From: Echinarachnius parma
Taxonomy: Eukaryota; Echinodermata; Echinoidea; Clypeasteroida; Echinarachniidae
DNA: 64,000 nucleotides
Reading direction: 5' to 3'
Assembly (NCBI GenBank): GCA_037951105.1
Contig: JBAMJV010007975.1
Location: 62,001-126,000 of the forward strand
The position numbers and the translations under genes were made by a program. The notes beneath the pieces are model-generated. The model worked only from the letters and a program-made list of their open reading frames with translations. It searched no databases and was not told where the DNA came from. Positions 12,561-33,800 of this stretch are shown in pieces. The first letter of the stretch is position 1. The number at the start of each line of letters is the position of its first letter.

Positions 12561-13736
12561 AGAACACACCTTACACACAGGGTACTGCAATAATTACAAC
12601 CACTACGGTACTATCCCGTTCGTTATTTACACTCGCACACATGATACTACACGGTCTGATCTTTATGGACGTGCAGACGGTAATAAGGCAACCCGTAAAC
12701 CAACTTCCGGGTTGGTTTCCCTAGTTAGCGCATTATATAGTTTTCCCGCATATTATGACAATCGTTTGGAGCCCCACATGTAAACATAATAAACAAACGG
12801 GGTTTTTCCTTCTTTTTGTCAGCATATTATTTTGATTTTGTTCCACACTCCACAATTGTGTTAGCCTACCTTCACCGTTTTAGTTGTCTCTTTTCAGGAA
12901 AAGAAAACCACATACAGAAAATCGAGTTATACCAAGGAGGTAGTAATATACCGGTAAATTAAATATAGATTATAGACAGATATAATTATGTACAAACGAT
13001 AGGGGGTGGTGTTTGAAGTATGTGGCGGGAAGTCCTGTTTATGTCAAACAATATGTCAAAGACACCACAATTTGCCATATAATAATATTATTGTTTTTCT
13101 TTTCAATTTCAGTCTCAGTTTCAGTTTATTTTTCATTTCCAACAAAAATTCAAATGCTTTTTGAGTTGTTGCTTTTACCTATAGTCTATACTAGCAATTT
13201 ACCGTCTCCAGATCTTTGAGTAAGATTATGTTGTATATTGTGTGTTTTTTTTTCTTCATCTGTCCTGTAGTACATTTGAAAAACATTTGGTTAATTAATG
13301 GATTATCTATTTGTATGGTTATAATAATAATGGAAAAGTTGTTGTTGAAGATAAAGGGGGAAACATTGTTAATTAAATAAGTTATAGGATTTTATATATT
13401 AACAATTTGGTCAGCATCCAAAGCAGAGTCCGAGAGAGCTCTTTGAGGTGTTATTACGTAATAGAAACCACTGCTTACCGAACCGATGACAAGAACTAAA
13501 AATCGATGGAACTATTATGTTCTGACAAAGGATGCATAGCCTATACCAGGGTAGGCCTATTCATTATAACTGCTATATACATTACATATCACAGATCAAG
13601 TGTTTATCTCCGAAGGGAGCGTGATGTTTTATCATTTTGTTAATTATTGCCATGTTTCCTTCGAGTTGAAACACTTGGTATAACTCAGAATATTGAATAG
13701 TTCAGTGTTGAAATAATACAATCTTTGAGTTTGAGA
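12561..13736. promoter_or_regulatory. Divergent intergenic region, PLEKHA-like/esterase
   Basis: The two genes point away from each other, so promoters for both should lie here. I cannot point to a convincing TATA box, initiator or CpG island. This is positional inference only. Confidence 0.3.
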
Positions 13737-22208
<8,472 letters not shown>

Positions 22209-23120
22209 CAGCTCTTTTGGGTGACGATTGTGATCCCGATCGTGATCGAAATATAGGACGATAGGTTTTCCTATATTTTGATACAAGAAAACCACCCGGG
22301 TCCAAGTTTGCCGTTGTCTTGTTCCATCATGAATGGATGCGTCTGTTTACCGTTTTTCAAAAGAACATTTCAAGAATCTCCTTTGATGAATCAAAACAAA
22401 ATACCAGTTGGTTGCCAATGATTTTCATGTGTATCAAGGTGGAAAGGGATCCCACACCCTCCTCCCATCAGCAATCCCACTGTTTGGAGGCAGGGGCCCT
22501 TGAATAGGACATGTAGGATAACGTTATCTTTGAAAATCAAAAAAACAGATGCAACCATTCACAAAAGAAGAACACTGCAAACTTGGACAGGGGTAGTTTT
22601 TGCATTACTTTGGATAAAAGTGGCGGGCGGTGAAGCGTAAAGAGATTAGAGTATATGATATATCATTGTAAACACAACTTTCCAAGCTTTAAGATGATAC
22701 CAATATCAACAAATATATGTTTAGAATTGTGGATTAATAAGCTATGAAAGTCCGGTTTCGTTTATTTTGACTCACACTGTATAGGGGGAGGATTTGATGG
22801 GAGGGTGTGATGGAAGGTGGCTGGCCGCCTATGGACGTTATTAGGGAGCTTTTGCAATTTTATACTTGAAATTATGACATGGCGCATACCTAGGAAGGAC
22901 ATTGGAAATTGGACTTGACATGAAGTAGAATCTGATTTATCATGTTTCAAGAAATATCCTTTTTTAAATCACCGGTATCGAATTGGAGATAAGCCATGAT
23001 TTAATTTGATTTTTTTTTTTTTTTTTTTTTTTTTTTGGGGGGGGGGGGGGGGGGGCAAGAGCCTCCCAAGGCCCCACACCAGTACGCCAGTAATAATTAT
23101 ACTAACTGAGCATTATATAC
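22209..23120. other. 3' flank of the esterase gene
   Basis: Probable 3'UTR and downstream DNA. Includes a striking T tract followed by a G tract (about 23010-23056). No other gene seen. Confidence 0.4.
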
Positions 23121-23274
23121 ATTGGCCCCGTTGCAGAAGGAGATACAATCGATTGTAAGTTACAATTGATTGTAAGTCAGATCATGTGTTCTGAATGCGC
23201 AAGTCTGAATGGTTGAAACGCGCAAATTTTCTGACTTACAATCGATTGTATATCTTTCTGCGACGGGGCCAATG
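23120..23274. mobile_element. 155-bp inverted-repeat MITE
   Basis: CATTGGCCCCGTTGCAGAAG (left) is inverted as TTCTGCGACGGGGCCAATG (right), with the inverted TACAATCGATTGTA motif inside each arm. Non-coding. Confidence 0.8.
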
Positions 23275-23849
23275 TCTTACGTCGTGCGATAAATACTTAT
23301 GATTAATAAAAAGCGACGTAGCACCCTTTATTATAGCTCACCTCTTTTTGCAAGTTGTTAACTATAACAATTCGACACAAGGCCCTTTCTACAACTATGT
23401 AGGCGACAATGAAGATGGAACTCCATAAAAGTCTGTCCATTGTCCTATGCTAATGTACAGGAATTTATTCCTTGAAAAGCTCGGCTAAAGCAAGTGTGAT
23501 AATGGTCCGAGGGCTTTGAGACTAACTGTAATAAAGCGCTATATAAAAATGGTCAATTATTTATAATATAATATATCATTATGTAATAACGAAATGGTAC
23601 GTGGAAGGCACGTTTCGCTAATTATTTCAAAATGAAATGAACTGGCCTCAAAATTAACGAAAGTTGACAGAGCATTATGACTGAGAAACCAAAAACTCTT
23701 GTCGTTTCGGTAGACTATTTTATTCATAGTTGTTGATGAGAATATTTATGTTTGAGTGCATGCGTTGTGGAGAATTATTATGATATGGACTTCGCTTGGA
23801 TTATTTATTTCACTGCAAAAATCCATTTAAAATGCATGCATCCAATTCG

Positions 23850-24935
23850 GTGCAAACAGTGATTCCTGTACGAAAATTATTCGATTATTTTCCATTATTT
23901 GCCATTATCCGAGGTCAGCTTTAAAGGGATCTAGTAACATTGTCAAAATCAACAAAACTTACTTAGAACTCTAGTGGTTCTCCCATACCTGGTTGCGTTT
24001 GTAAAAGCCAATAGAAGCATGGAACAGATTGTGGTTTTTCAAATTTCCCTTTCGTTTATAAGATATTTACGATTGAAGTGGTCGGATTTTTAATTATCCA
24101 CTACAAAGTTATTTCGCTCATTTCTGGACATATTTTTTTTGAGGATTTGGACAATGTTACTAGATCCCTTTAATCGTCAACCACCCATCATGGCAGGGAA
24201 GTGTTGCCATATCTTCCCGGACAAGCCCCCAAATTCGTTACGGATCAAAGCAAACCGACTTATCCAACAATCAGTGCTATGTTGGTGTCTACTACGTCAT
24301 GTTTACAATGCCAAAGCGCCTTCAAACATCTTCTCATTTGGTTTTCTTTTATTCTGAGTTTGGGTTCGAGTCCAGGTCCACAAGCAAAAACAAAAACAAA
24401 AACATAACAAGATAAGTGATATAAAGAGTTAATCAGCACGGTACCAAGGAACTCGTAGTAAAGAAGACCCGTTGTAATGGTTATAACAGCTTTAATTTGG
24501 TTTGAGCTGTTGATAGTTAAGTGTTGGACATTGTTGGAGCTGGACGAGTGCCTTCTTAGCAACCACTAGACCACGATTTTCCACTTGCCTGACATTGTTC
24601 AGAAACAGTAATCCATGACAATGATTAGCTGTGACAAATACATTTGGGAAGATTGTATACAAAATTGCATTGGGATTTTGTTTTTGTTTTATTCAACTCG
24701 GTACAAACTGCGATTCCAAGGATAATTTTGCATTTTTTCACCTCCATTTTCATTACTCAAGGTCAGCTTTAATTATGTACCACCCATCATGGCAAGGAAG
24801 TGTAGCCATAATCTTCCCGGACAAGCACTTAAATTCGTTACGGGTCAAATCCAACCGAATAATCCAACAACTCAGAGCAATGCTGTTGTCTAGACCGCCA
24901 TGTTTCCAATGCCAAAGCGCCATCAAACATAAAAA
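23850..24935. repeat. Tandem duplication interrupted by a MITE in one copy
   Basis: The block with GAGGTCAGCTTTAA, CACCCATCATGGCA and CAATGCCAAAGCGCC occurs twice (about 23850-24330 and 24690-24935). The first copy is split by the MITE at 23925-24169; the second is uninterrupted at the same point. Confidence 0.8.
23925..24169. mobile_element. TTAA MITE, AGGGATCTAGTAAC family, with visible empty site
   Basis: Begins AGGGATCTAGTAACATTGTC and ends GACAATGTTACTAGATCCCT, flanked by TTAA at 23921-23924 and 24170-24173. The parallel duplicate has a single TTAA at 24769-24772, showing insertion with a 4-bp TTAA target duplication. Confidence 0.92.
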
Positions 24936-25022
24936 ACGTAAATATATATACATGTATAAATACCAATTTTGACTTATAGGCAGTGTTCTACTCCTACTGG
25001 ATCTCCAATTATACATCTGGGA

Positions 25023-25515
25023 AGATGGTCCGCTCGCTATGCATAAGGGTCAACTTGTCATAAGGGTCGCTATTCATGATTTGAAAAGGGTTCACTATTC
25101 ATATTCCTCTGAAAGGGTCGCTATTCATAATTTACATTTAGGGTCACTACTTATAAGGGTCGCTATTCATAATATAGGAAAAGGGCCACTACTCATAATT
25201 CAATATCATGGTCACTATTCATAATGTAAGGAAGGGGGCGCTAGCCACCCTGTTATTTTTTATGAACAGAGACCCTATTTTCTTACATTATGATAAGCGA
25301 TCATCATATGTATTATGGCTAGCGCCCCATCTCCATGTTTTTGAATAGCTACCCTGATTTTGTTTTATGAATAGCGACCCTTATAAGTAGTGACCCTCAA
25401 TGTGAATTATGAATAGGGACCCTTCCTCTGCATTATGAGTACTTAGCGACCCTTATGATCAGGTCCGTATGTTTATGATAGCGACCCTTTTTTTGGTTTA
25501 ATGAAAAGCGGTCCA
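25023..25515. repeat. Inverted array of GGGTCGCTATTCATA motifs
   Basis: About six copies of AGGGTCGCTATTCAT and variants in the left half are mirrored by ATGAATAGCGACCCT in the right half. Looks like a MITE built of subterminal repeats. Followed by a C tract (25578-25594). Confidence 0.75.
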
Positions 25516-27404
25516 TCAATATAGGGAAATACAACGTTACGAAAATTAGCCTTATGGAAAGTGAGGTTAATATACCCCCCCCCCCCCCCCCCCCCATTTG
25601 GGGGGTAAATGTTTAATTGTAAATGCTGTAATTAAATAAAACAATCAAACAAACTAAAGGTCTAATTGCAGGACACTTTTATGGAATAAAATGTAAAGAT
25701 GGATACAAACTACAAAGACATGTCATATATATGTTTTGTTGTAGTTATTTATTAAATAATGTTGGCATCATTGATTTACAGTTTATAGGTAATTACATAT
25801 AAGTTTCATTTTATATCCGCATCTAAGCTTGAATTCAGATAACACATGTCACCCCCTTTTAAACAATCACATACATAATATAAATACCCTAGCGGGCACA
25901 CATACACTGAAACACACACACACACACACACAGACAGACATATGTCATACTTTCCACAATGCAAGCCTCCCTAGTATAATGTTACTATATAGTCATGATA
26001 AAACTGGCATTTACGAGAAATATATAGTAACAAATATGAATATTCAGAAGAAAACAAAATTTTTCCAATGAAAGCATATGCCAGATTCACTGCATATAAA
26101 CCAAACATTCTCAAGTCAAAAATATAATTTTTACAAAATACTACCTACAACACTTCATTAAACAAGGCTGCATATTTTCATTCTTACATAAAACTGAACA
26201 TGAGAACATGATCAAAATCAATTGCAGTTTCATACTTTGGAACAGATATTTCACTAATACTTACCCAAGAATCTAAAATATTGTAATCATTTTTTAGTGG
26301 CAACTATTACAACTGGTTTGCGTATTACATGTAATTAACAATAAATAGAAAATGATCAAGCTGTTATCCCACCCATCTGCATAATAATATATTATGTATG
26401 AAATGAAAACTTTTGAATTAAATAGCAAGCACCACATTCGGTACAAAATGTTTTACCTATTCAACGAAATTCACCTTCCATTGGAAACTAAATTCACATT
26501 TGTGATATACCGGTAGGCAATTGCAGGTACATTCTCATGTTCAACAATCATTTGCGCAAATATGCAGAGAAAATGTGAATGTTTGATGTTGGTTTAATTA
26601 TGGAAATGGACATGTACACACTATACTACTAGCCGACTGCCACTGACACTGCACATAACATAGTGATCGTGAGATGCTTTAATACACTGCACATAATGTA
26701 CATGTATGCATTCCCCCCCCCCCCAAAAAAAAAATTAAACAATTAAAAAATCAATCAATCAAAAAGCAGTCTAACAAAATGCACTCATCAACTGTTATTA
26801 CTGTATCTACAGGCTTTGTTCACATAGTATAACACTGATTTATAATGTACATTAAAACATGAACATTAAAACCCCAGTACAACACGAACATCCATATCAA
26901 AGTTAATATTAAGAAATTATTATAGCCATTACGTATTTGAAAAGAATTCAATGGCCGTATTTCACACCGTACATGTATGAATAATTAATTGAGTTGTGAA
27001 GTCAATCAGGCTAGTGCAAAAATCAAAATCAAAATCAAAATCAAAAATCAAAATCAAGACTCTCCTTGACCCAGTTCTGTAGAACCTAAAGTTTTCACGA
27101 GAAGCTAAGTCACCAAGAATGAAAAAGAAGCTTGCTATAAAGAAGTCAAGAGTGTACATACAATTCATTCCACACTTCTCTATGGAGTGCAATTCAATCA
27201 AGTCTTGATTTGAGTATAGTGAATAGAGTCAACCACAGAAATTCGGAGGTTTTTTTTTCTTTCTAGTTAGGCCGTTTGCAAATTGCAATTCCAAATTATT
27301 GTTAATCACTGTATTCCATTACTGTTCCAACTCTATTCATATGTATTGATTTGTTTTTTGTGCGGTCATGAAATAAACTGAACTTGAACTTGTGCTAAAA
27401 ACCC

Positions 27405-27495
27405 GTTCAAGACCGATTGATTTCCAATATAACATGCATACTCCATAGACCCCAGCCCGAGTATTTTCGGGACCAGTCCTGAATGGGTTAAAATA
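27405..27495. mobile_element. ~90-bp MITE, AACCCATTCA family
   Basis: Ends AACCCGTTCA and TGAATGGGTT are inverted; the interior has CTCCATAGACC and GGACCAGTCC. Related copies lie at 37799-37893, about 41600-41667 and about 17270-17330. Confidence 0.65.
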
Positions 27496-28530
27496 GGTTA
27501 AAATAGGTTCCTGTAGTCAATGAGATGATACGATGCACGGCAGTAACTGGCAGTAACGTGTAGTAACCGGTGACTGATGAAACATATTCAAAACAAACAC
27601 TATAGAGAGAATGAAACAATTCCAGACAGCCGTTTAGCACCCTGAAAGCTGAAAGCCCTTGGAAAAGACAAATTAGATCATTTGAGCTACAATATACTTA
27701 AATACTTCCTAAGATAATGTATGCTATGGTATGAAACACCAAGAGAACAGCTACAGTTCCACATACAAATTTGGCAAACCCAAATGTAATTTGGATTCGT
27801 CAATCAGATAATATGCGGTGCCATCTTGTGAACAGCTTGTGCATGGTGTGGTGCGAAATACACATTTGGTGCCCAGAAACAAGGCCTAGTTACGCATGTT
27901 CAGACAGGTTCGGACCTGCAAAATACACACTTGCTGAGTGTTACGTAGAGAGCACAAACTAGCTTAGTTCCCATGTTCAGACAGATTGAGATTCTGACAG
28001 CAATGTACATCCCCCCGTGCATGACAATTGACAAATAAAGTTACCTTTTCCCAATAATATTCATGCCAACTGAATTTTACAATATGAAAAATTCTAAAAT
28101 AATACAACAAACATCTATACGTAGCAGGAATGAAATGAAAAACAACACACACGACAGTGAGAAACAGTGCAGCATTTTTTCACAGGTTTTTTGAAAATGT
28201 CCTATGAATGTATCAATATCATATACATTTTGTTTTTGTTCTGACATTTTTCTTCATACTGTTTTACTTTTCAAAAAGGCAAGAAATACTGTATATATGA
28301 TGAAATGACTGCTACGTATTAAACCTCAAGGCAATATAAGCGATATCAAAGAAAATATTGAAGTGGAAAAGACAGAAATGTAGCATAATATCATCTTTTT
28401 TTGTAATAATCTTCACAACGCGTTAATAACTTTACATATAGGCGACATGTAGATAATAATTTTATAAGTAAATGATGAAAGAAAAACAGGTTCATTAAGT
28501 TCTCACACATAAATACCTAATTTCAGACAT

Positions 28531-28787
28531 ATGTGACCGGCTATAGCAAAACCCTGCACTTGTCGGTAATTCATGTTTTGAAGAAATGGGCATTTAAAGT
28601 TTACATACTGTGTGTAAAGGACTTATGATTGTAAAATTAAAACAATCATACCTCGCCAATTATTGACCAATTTGTTAGCACAAAGCATCAAATGGAAGCT
28701 TGTGATGAGGCCTTTGTAATGGTATGAAAATCTACATTTTGATTTTTACTGACAAGTGCAGGGTTTTGCTATAGCCGGTCACATATA
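28531..28787. mobile_element. MITE, ACCGGCTATAGC family (full copy)
   Basis: TATGTGACCGGCTATAGCAA on the left is perfectly inverted on the right (TTGCTATAGCCGGTCACATA). The arms continue into CCCTGCACTTGTC. About 257 bp, no coding capacity. Confidence 0.85.
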
Positions 28788-29146
28788 CTGTAAGTGTACA
28801 CTGAAATCATAACAAAAATATGGCAATAACTAATGTGTGTTTGCATATCGAACAGGCAGGGTGATGTTGCAGTACAAAATTCTAAACAAAAATTGATTTT
28901 AGATCATCTATTAAAAGGTATCCGGATCTACAGTGTATGTACTGTACATGACATTGTTCTGTACTTTGTTTAAAAATGAGTTGTTATAGAGATGAAAGCC
29001 AACGCTTACAGTTACAAATATAATTCTACTTCATATTTAATAAATAGATATCAAATGCCAAGTTCTTCTTACAAAGCCGTCTCCTAAAAATTACAAACAT
29101 ATTTCTATGTTGACATCTGACACAATCAGTTTTCATCAAGCCTTAA

Positions 29147-29523
29147 AGGGACTTAGTAACATTGTCCAAATCCTCAAAATCTAATTGGAATTCTAGCAGT
29201 TCCCTCATACCTTGTTGTATTCATATTAACAATAAAAGCATGGGACAGGTTTCAGTTTTTAAAATTTCCCTCTCGTTAAAAAGATATATACATTTGAAGT
29301 GTTCAGATGTTAAATTATCCACTGGACCGCAAAAACCGTGTACAAAGTGAGTGAAATGAGTTAGTAAATATCACTTTGCACATACATGTATGCTCATTAA
29401 TCGGCCATATAACGTCCATTTAACTTGAAATTTTCACACAGTGAACATATCAGATAACAACGATATACTTTGTACCAACCAATTATCACTTTTTGCACAT
29501 GTCAACAAAGTTACTAGATCCCT
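29147..29523. mobile_element. TTAA MITE, AGGGATCTAGTAAC family (full copy)
   Basis: Begins AGGGACTTAGTAACATTGTC and ends AAGTTACTAGATCCCT with TTAA on both sides (29143-29146, 29524-29527). About 377 bp. Confidence 0.85.
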
Positions 29524-29933
29524 TTAAATATTGCCTAAGCATAGCTGCACATGATTCAAGCACGCAAAAGGCATGCAAATATCAAACCATGCTAAAGCAT
29601 GCACACACTCCTCTCACACTTTACAATGTTCATGTACAGGCAGCCTATAAGTTAGGTTTTCTTACATTTTTTTTCTCATATGAATATGATTAAAAATGCA
29701 AAGCATAGCATACATGAATTCTTCAGTCTGTACAATTAAATAACAAATATGGGGGCCAGTCTGAACACACGTAGGCATTAATATAACACTTTTCAAGTGA
29801 CAAGACAAACAACAGAATTTCAAGAGATGGCGATTCTATAAAAGACACGAGTTGAGTACCGATGATGCAATTTGTTCAGTTTGAAAGAGCGTGAAAAAAA
29901 AATATATAAAACACGTGTATGCACAATCCGTTG

Positions 29934-30804
29934 TCATACTACTGGATCCTTTGTTACTGGAGGCTTTAGTGCTGGTCTGTTTGGCACGGTTGGTTTACTG
30001 GGTATAGATGGCTTTTGTGCCGGTACTGGTTTTTTAGGAACAGAGGGTTTACTGAGTCCAGATTGCGGAGTCTTTTCCTTTCCTGTTTGACATTCCTCTG
30101 CTAGAGGATGCAAGTCTGTGGAATGACTTTGTGCTGCGGATGCCGACTGCTCATCAAAATCTTTGGAGTTGTTGCGGTTGACGTTCGGTTTTGCCTTGAT
30201 GGCGGGCACTGGCTTGAGGGCGTCCCTGGCACCTGCTGGCGGGGGCCTGAGGGCAGGTCTGGAGGGGCGCTGGGGCGCTGCCCCCGTACTCCCAGGCCTG
30301 AGGGAGCTCTCCTCTATGGGTGGGGGTAACCTGAACTGGGGTTTGTTGCTGACCGGTTGAGGGGTAGGTTTGACCGGTGGGGCTGGCACTGGGGGGACGG
30401 TATTTGTCCTAGCTGGGCTAGGGGGCTTCTGTAAAGGTACCGGTGGTCTGGGTGACGGCCGGACGGGTGCTACCGGTACCTTTGGCTGCTGGGTCACCGA
30501 CGTCGCCGGCGTCTTATTCTTGGGAGGGGGTGGTCTCTGCAGCCGGGGAGGGTCCCTGGGTTTATTGGCTGATGACGGGACGGGGGGTCTGGTAGGGGCT
30601 GCTCGTGCTGCTACTGCCGATGATGATGATGATGATGGTGGTGGTGCTGGTGCTGGTGTGGTACGAGAGGGGAACTTGAAGATGGTTGGTTCATCCTGCC
30701 TGTTCTGTAAGTGTGTGTGCTGTATGGTAGGTGCCGGTCGGGCTGGAGCAGGACGTGCTGGGGACATGGGCTTGGCACTGGAACGGCTGTAAGGCTTGCT
30801 GGTC
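29934..30804 (-). CDS. ADAM9/12/19: ADAM terminal exon: proline-rich cytoplasmic tail
   Basis: Acceptor GTACAG at 30805, then one base plus 289 codons to TGA at 29936-29934. The product is dominated by Pro, Ala, Lys and Arg with many PxxP motifs (for example [14 protein letters not shown] and [10 protein letters not shown]) and ends VTKDPVV. Tails of meltrin-type ADAMs bind SH3 proteins; this one is longer than most. The Gly-rich plus-strand frames opposite it are shadows. Confidence 0.88.
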
Positions 30805-33800
30805 CTGTACGGATAAATGAATAGATGGATACATTGAAATATATCTTCATTAATTTTTGTTTGTGCTGGATAGATTAGAATCTTAATTTGTCCTCTGCGA
30901 TGTTAATGGAGTGTATAATGGGTACCTTAATATTAGTTTATAAACCATTCTTAATGTTATACGGTACAATTTGGCATCTTAGAGTAACATTATTTGCCAG
31001 TGATTTCCAAGGAAATGTAACTGTATGGTTGATATATAAAACTTTAAATTTCATTGTTTATCAATTTGTATGCAATTTTCTTCAAACAGGGTTGTCTCTT
31101 AAAATTAAAAGCTTTTTCAGGAGAGCTGTTCTAGACTGCTAATCACCTGAACATTACCCAAAAATGTCATAGTATTTTTCATCTCATTTTGACATTAACA
31201 ATGATAAGGGCAGGCAATAGGCATGACCATTTTACAGAAATTACACATCTTTGTCTAAGAAGTAAACTACATATCGTCGCTGGGCTGTTAAAACCTTGTA
31301 TCTCAAATTTTGGTGTAATTCATCTTCTAATAACCACATGAGTTTTTTTTTTCTTTCTAATAACCACAATTCATCTTTTTGAAAACCTCGTATCTCATTT
31401 TAGGATTTAGTTCGAAAACCTCGTAACTCAATTTCCCGCCTTCCAAATTGTTTTTCGTGCATTTCAACCATTTCATATCAAATTGATTATCAAACGCTCT
31501 CCTGAAAATTTTGTTTTTTTGAGATACAAGGTTTTAACAGCCCAGCGACGATATATGACTTCTAACAATACCCTTCAGGCCCATAGGCAGGATTTTTCAA
31601 GGGGGGTGTGTAATTTACAAAAACGGGACAGAGACTGAGACCACTGGTTGAGATTCGTGTAAAGGGGGGGGGGGGGGGGGGGGGGTGGGTGCGTATGCAC
31701 CCAACGCACCCCCCTGGCTACGGGCCTGCCTTTTATCATTTGAACATTTTACAGACAAGGCATCTCTGGTGGCTTCCCCAAGTCGACAGGGAAGACCTAC
31801 AGGTATTAGACATCCAAGATTTCTTCTCTGCCAGGCAATTTAGGGAGGCTCACCAGAGGGGCATTTTTCCTTGGAATGCAATCTAATGTTCATTTATATT
31901 TTTGTATCATACTTTGAATGATCTTTCTTTTGTCTACATATACTTTTGAACGAACAGCTGAATAAATAATAATGCAATCTATTAAGTTAATTTATATATT
32001 AACTTTGTATGATCTTTCTTTTGTCCTCAAATAATTTTGAATGAACTGTAAATAATAATACTAAGTAATAATATTAAATGAGTGACTTACTTCTGTTTGT
32101 CTGTTCCCTTGGAGGCCATCAGTAGAAGAGTGTCCTTCTTCCAGTAAACCAGGAATCCAATCAGACAAAGTAGAGGTAACACGCATGACAAGCAGGACTA
32201 TCACGGTACTGGTGTTTGGGCCCCCTGGAAAACACACACACACAAAAGATACAATGAATTGTGGTTTAGTGAAGAAACTGGATGTACAAAGATATATATT
32301 TACATGTACTCTTATCGAACTACAATGCTTGGAACTTAACCATTCCAAGCAAGGGGTAATAGTGTTACCAAAAAATTCACCCCCTTCACATTTGAATCCT
32401 GTCAATATTTATATGGGTACTGCAAGAATTTCAGTACTTATGGTAATAAGAACAACAATATTTGAATGATTCAAATGCCAGAAGGGTTATTTATTGGTAA
32501 AACCGTGACATTTTGTCCGGGCTTGCTTAGAATTGCCCAAAATACAAATTTCCAAGACGGCAAAGCTCACATAAAATAATCTCCTATCGAGCACACTATT
32601 AACGGTATTTGCTGCGTCGTGTTGCATGAATGTATAAATGAACTACTTCATAATATTCTTAATGTATTCTGCCATTACTCAATAAACAAGTTTAAACAAG
32701 TTAAAATCACTCATCATCAACGGAGAGAGAAAAAAAAACAAAACTTATGGATGAATTAAAGAACGATTTACACACAACTTACAGCAATTCCAAGAAAAAC
32801 ACATTCATGAAAATTAAAATCAACATAAGATATTAGTTTACAGTTTTTTTCATAGCATTTTAAACCTGTCCAATACAATATTTCATCCTAAATTGGCAAC
32901 AATTTAAGTGAAATGTAGATAGTATAATAAATCTTTAATAAATTAATAAGCCAAAGGCAACAAATGAGCAAAATGAACACATACATGTACATGCACAAGG
33001 CAAATGGTCGCAAAATGTAAATCACTACATGAATACATGGACTGCAGGGAACCATTTCACAAAAATTTTTCCAATTGTTGTAAATGTCAAATTATTATAA
33101 CTAGCAGGTCAAGCAGCCAATCGATTTGGAGAAGTGGAGCAGTTGCCAAGGTAGTTACAATAATCGGACAATTACAACAATTGCAAAAGTTGTATGAAAC
33201 CTGGCCCAGGTGAAGGCAAGTGCCAAGACATAAATAATATTCTCATAATTGTATATAACCTTTTGCATAATACAATGTATATATATTTATAAAACACTGA
33301 ATATATACATGTTTAGGACATCATGTTCCTGTTGGCAATTAATGGGTGAATCAAGACGCTCTAGGACTAGATGAAATAATGATAATACAAATCATAATAA
33401 AGTGTACATAAAAATTACTGACCGACACAAATTGAACAATTTTACATCAAAGTGCTTGAATTATGGGACTGAAAACAAAGAGATACTGGAATATGGGCCC
33501 GTCACCCAAAATTGCACGCAATTTTCAAGCCTCCCTTAAAAAACCTGACGACCAAAATTTCTTTTACATTTTTGGGGATCTTAATGACTTTGTAGGGTTC
33601 TTTTTGTCATTTTGGTGAGTTAAAACGAGCCTCTGGTTACACTGAAGAGTGGATAAAGCAGAGTAAGGAAAACTGCTCAAATTGACTGAGAGTTATGCTA
33701 CAATGTATAAGTATTAAAATCAAACGCTTATTTACAGACTACTAAAATGCCCCCCCCCCCCTCTCCAAAGTTCAATAATTCAAGCACTTTGCTCCCCTTC

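Larger units (their letters stand above)
25600..29140. other. Downstream region of both converging genes; no coding region seen
   Basis: Probably includes the ADAM 3'UTR (right part). Holds a CA repeat (about 25910), a C/A tract (26715), AAAATC repeats (27018-27055) and a LINE-like 3' end (GAAATAAACTGAACTTGAAC, about 27370). No exon found on either strand. Confidence 0.4.

Noticed and set aside
29872..30792. Gly-rich plus-strand frames
   Set aside because: Antisense shadows of the proline-rich ADAM tail exon (Pro codons CCN become GGN on the other strand).
32197..32200. Alternative acceptor (GATAG) that would avoid the frameshift in the membrane-span exon
   Set aside because: It has no pyrimidine tract and would break phase with exon 15, while the upstream TTTTCCAG joins in phase and gives the expected GGPNTSTV sequence. 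Left open as a way to refute the frameshift.
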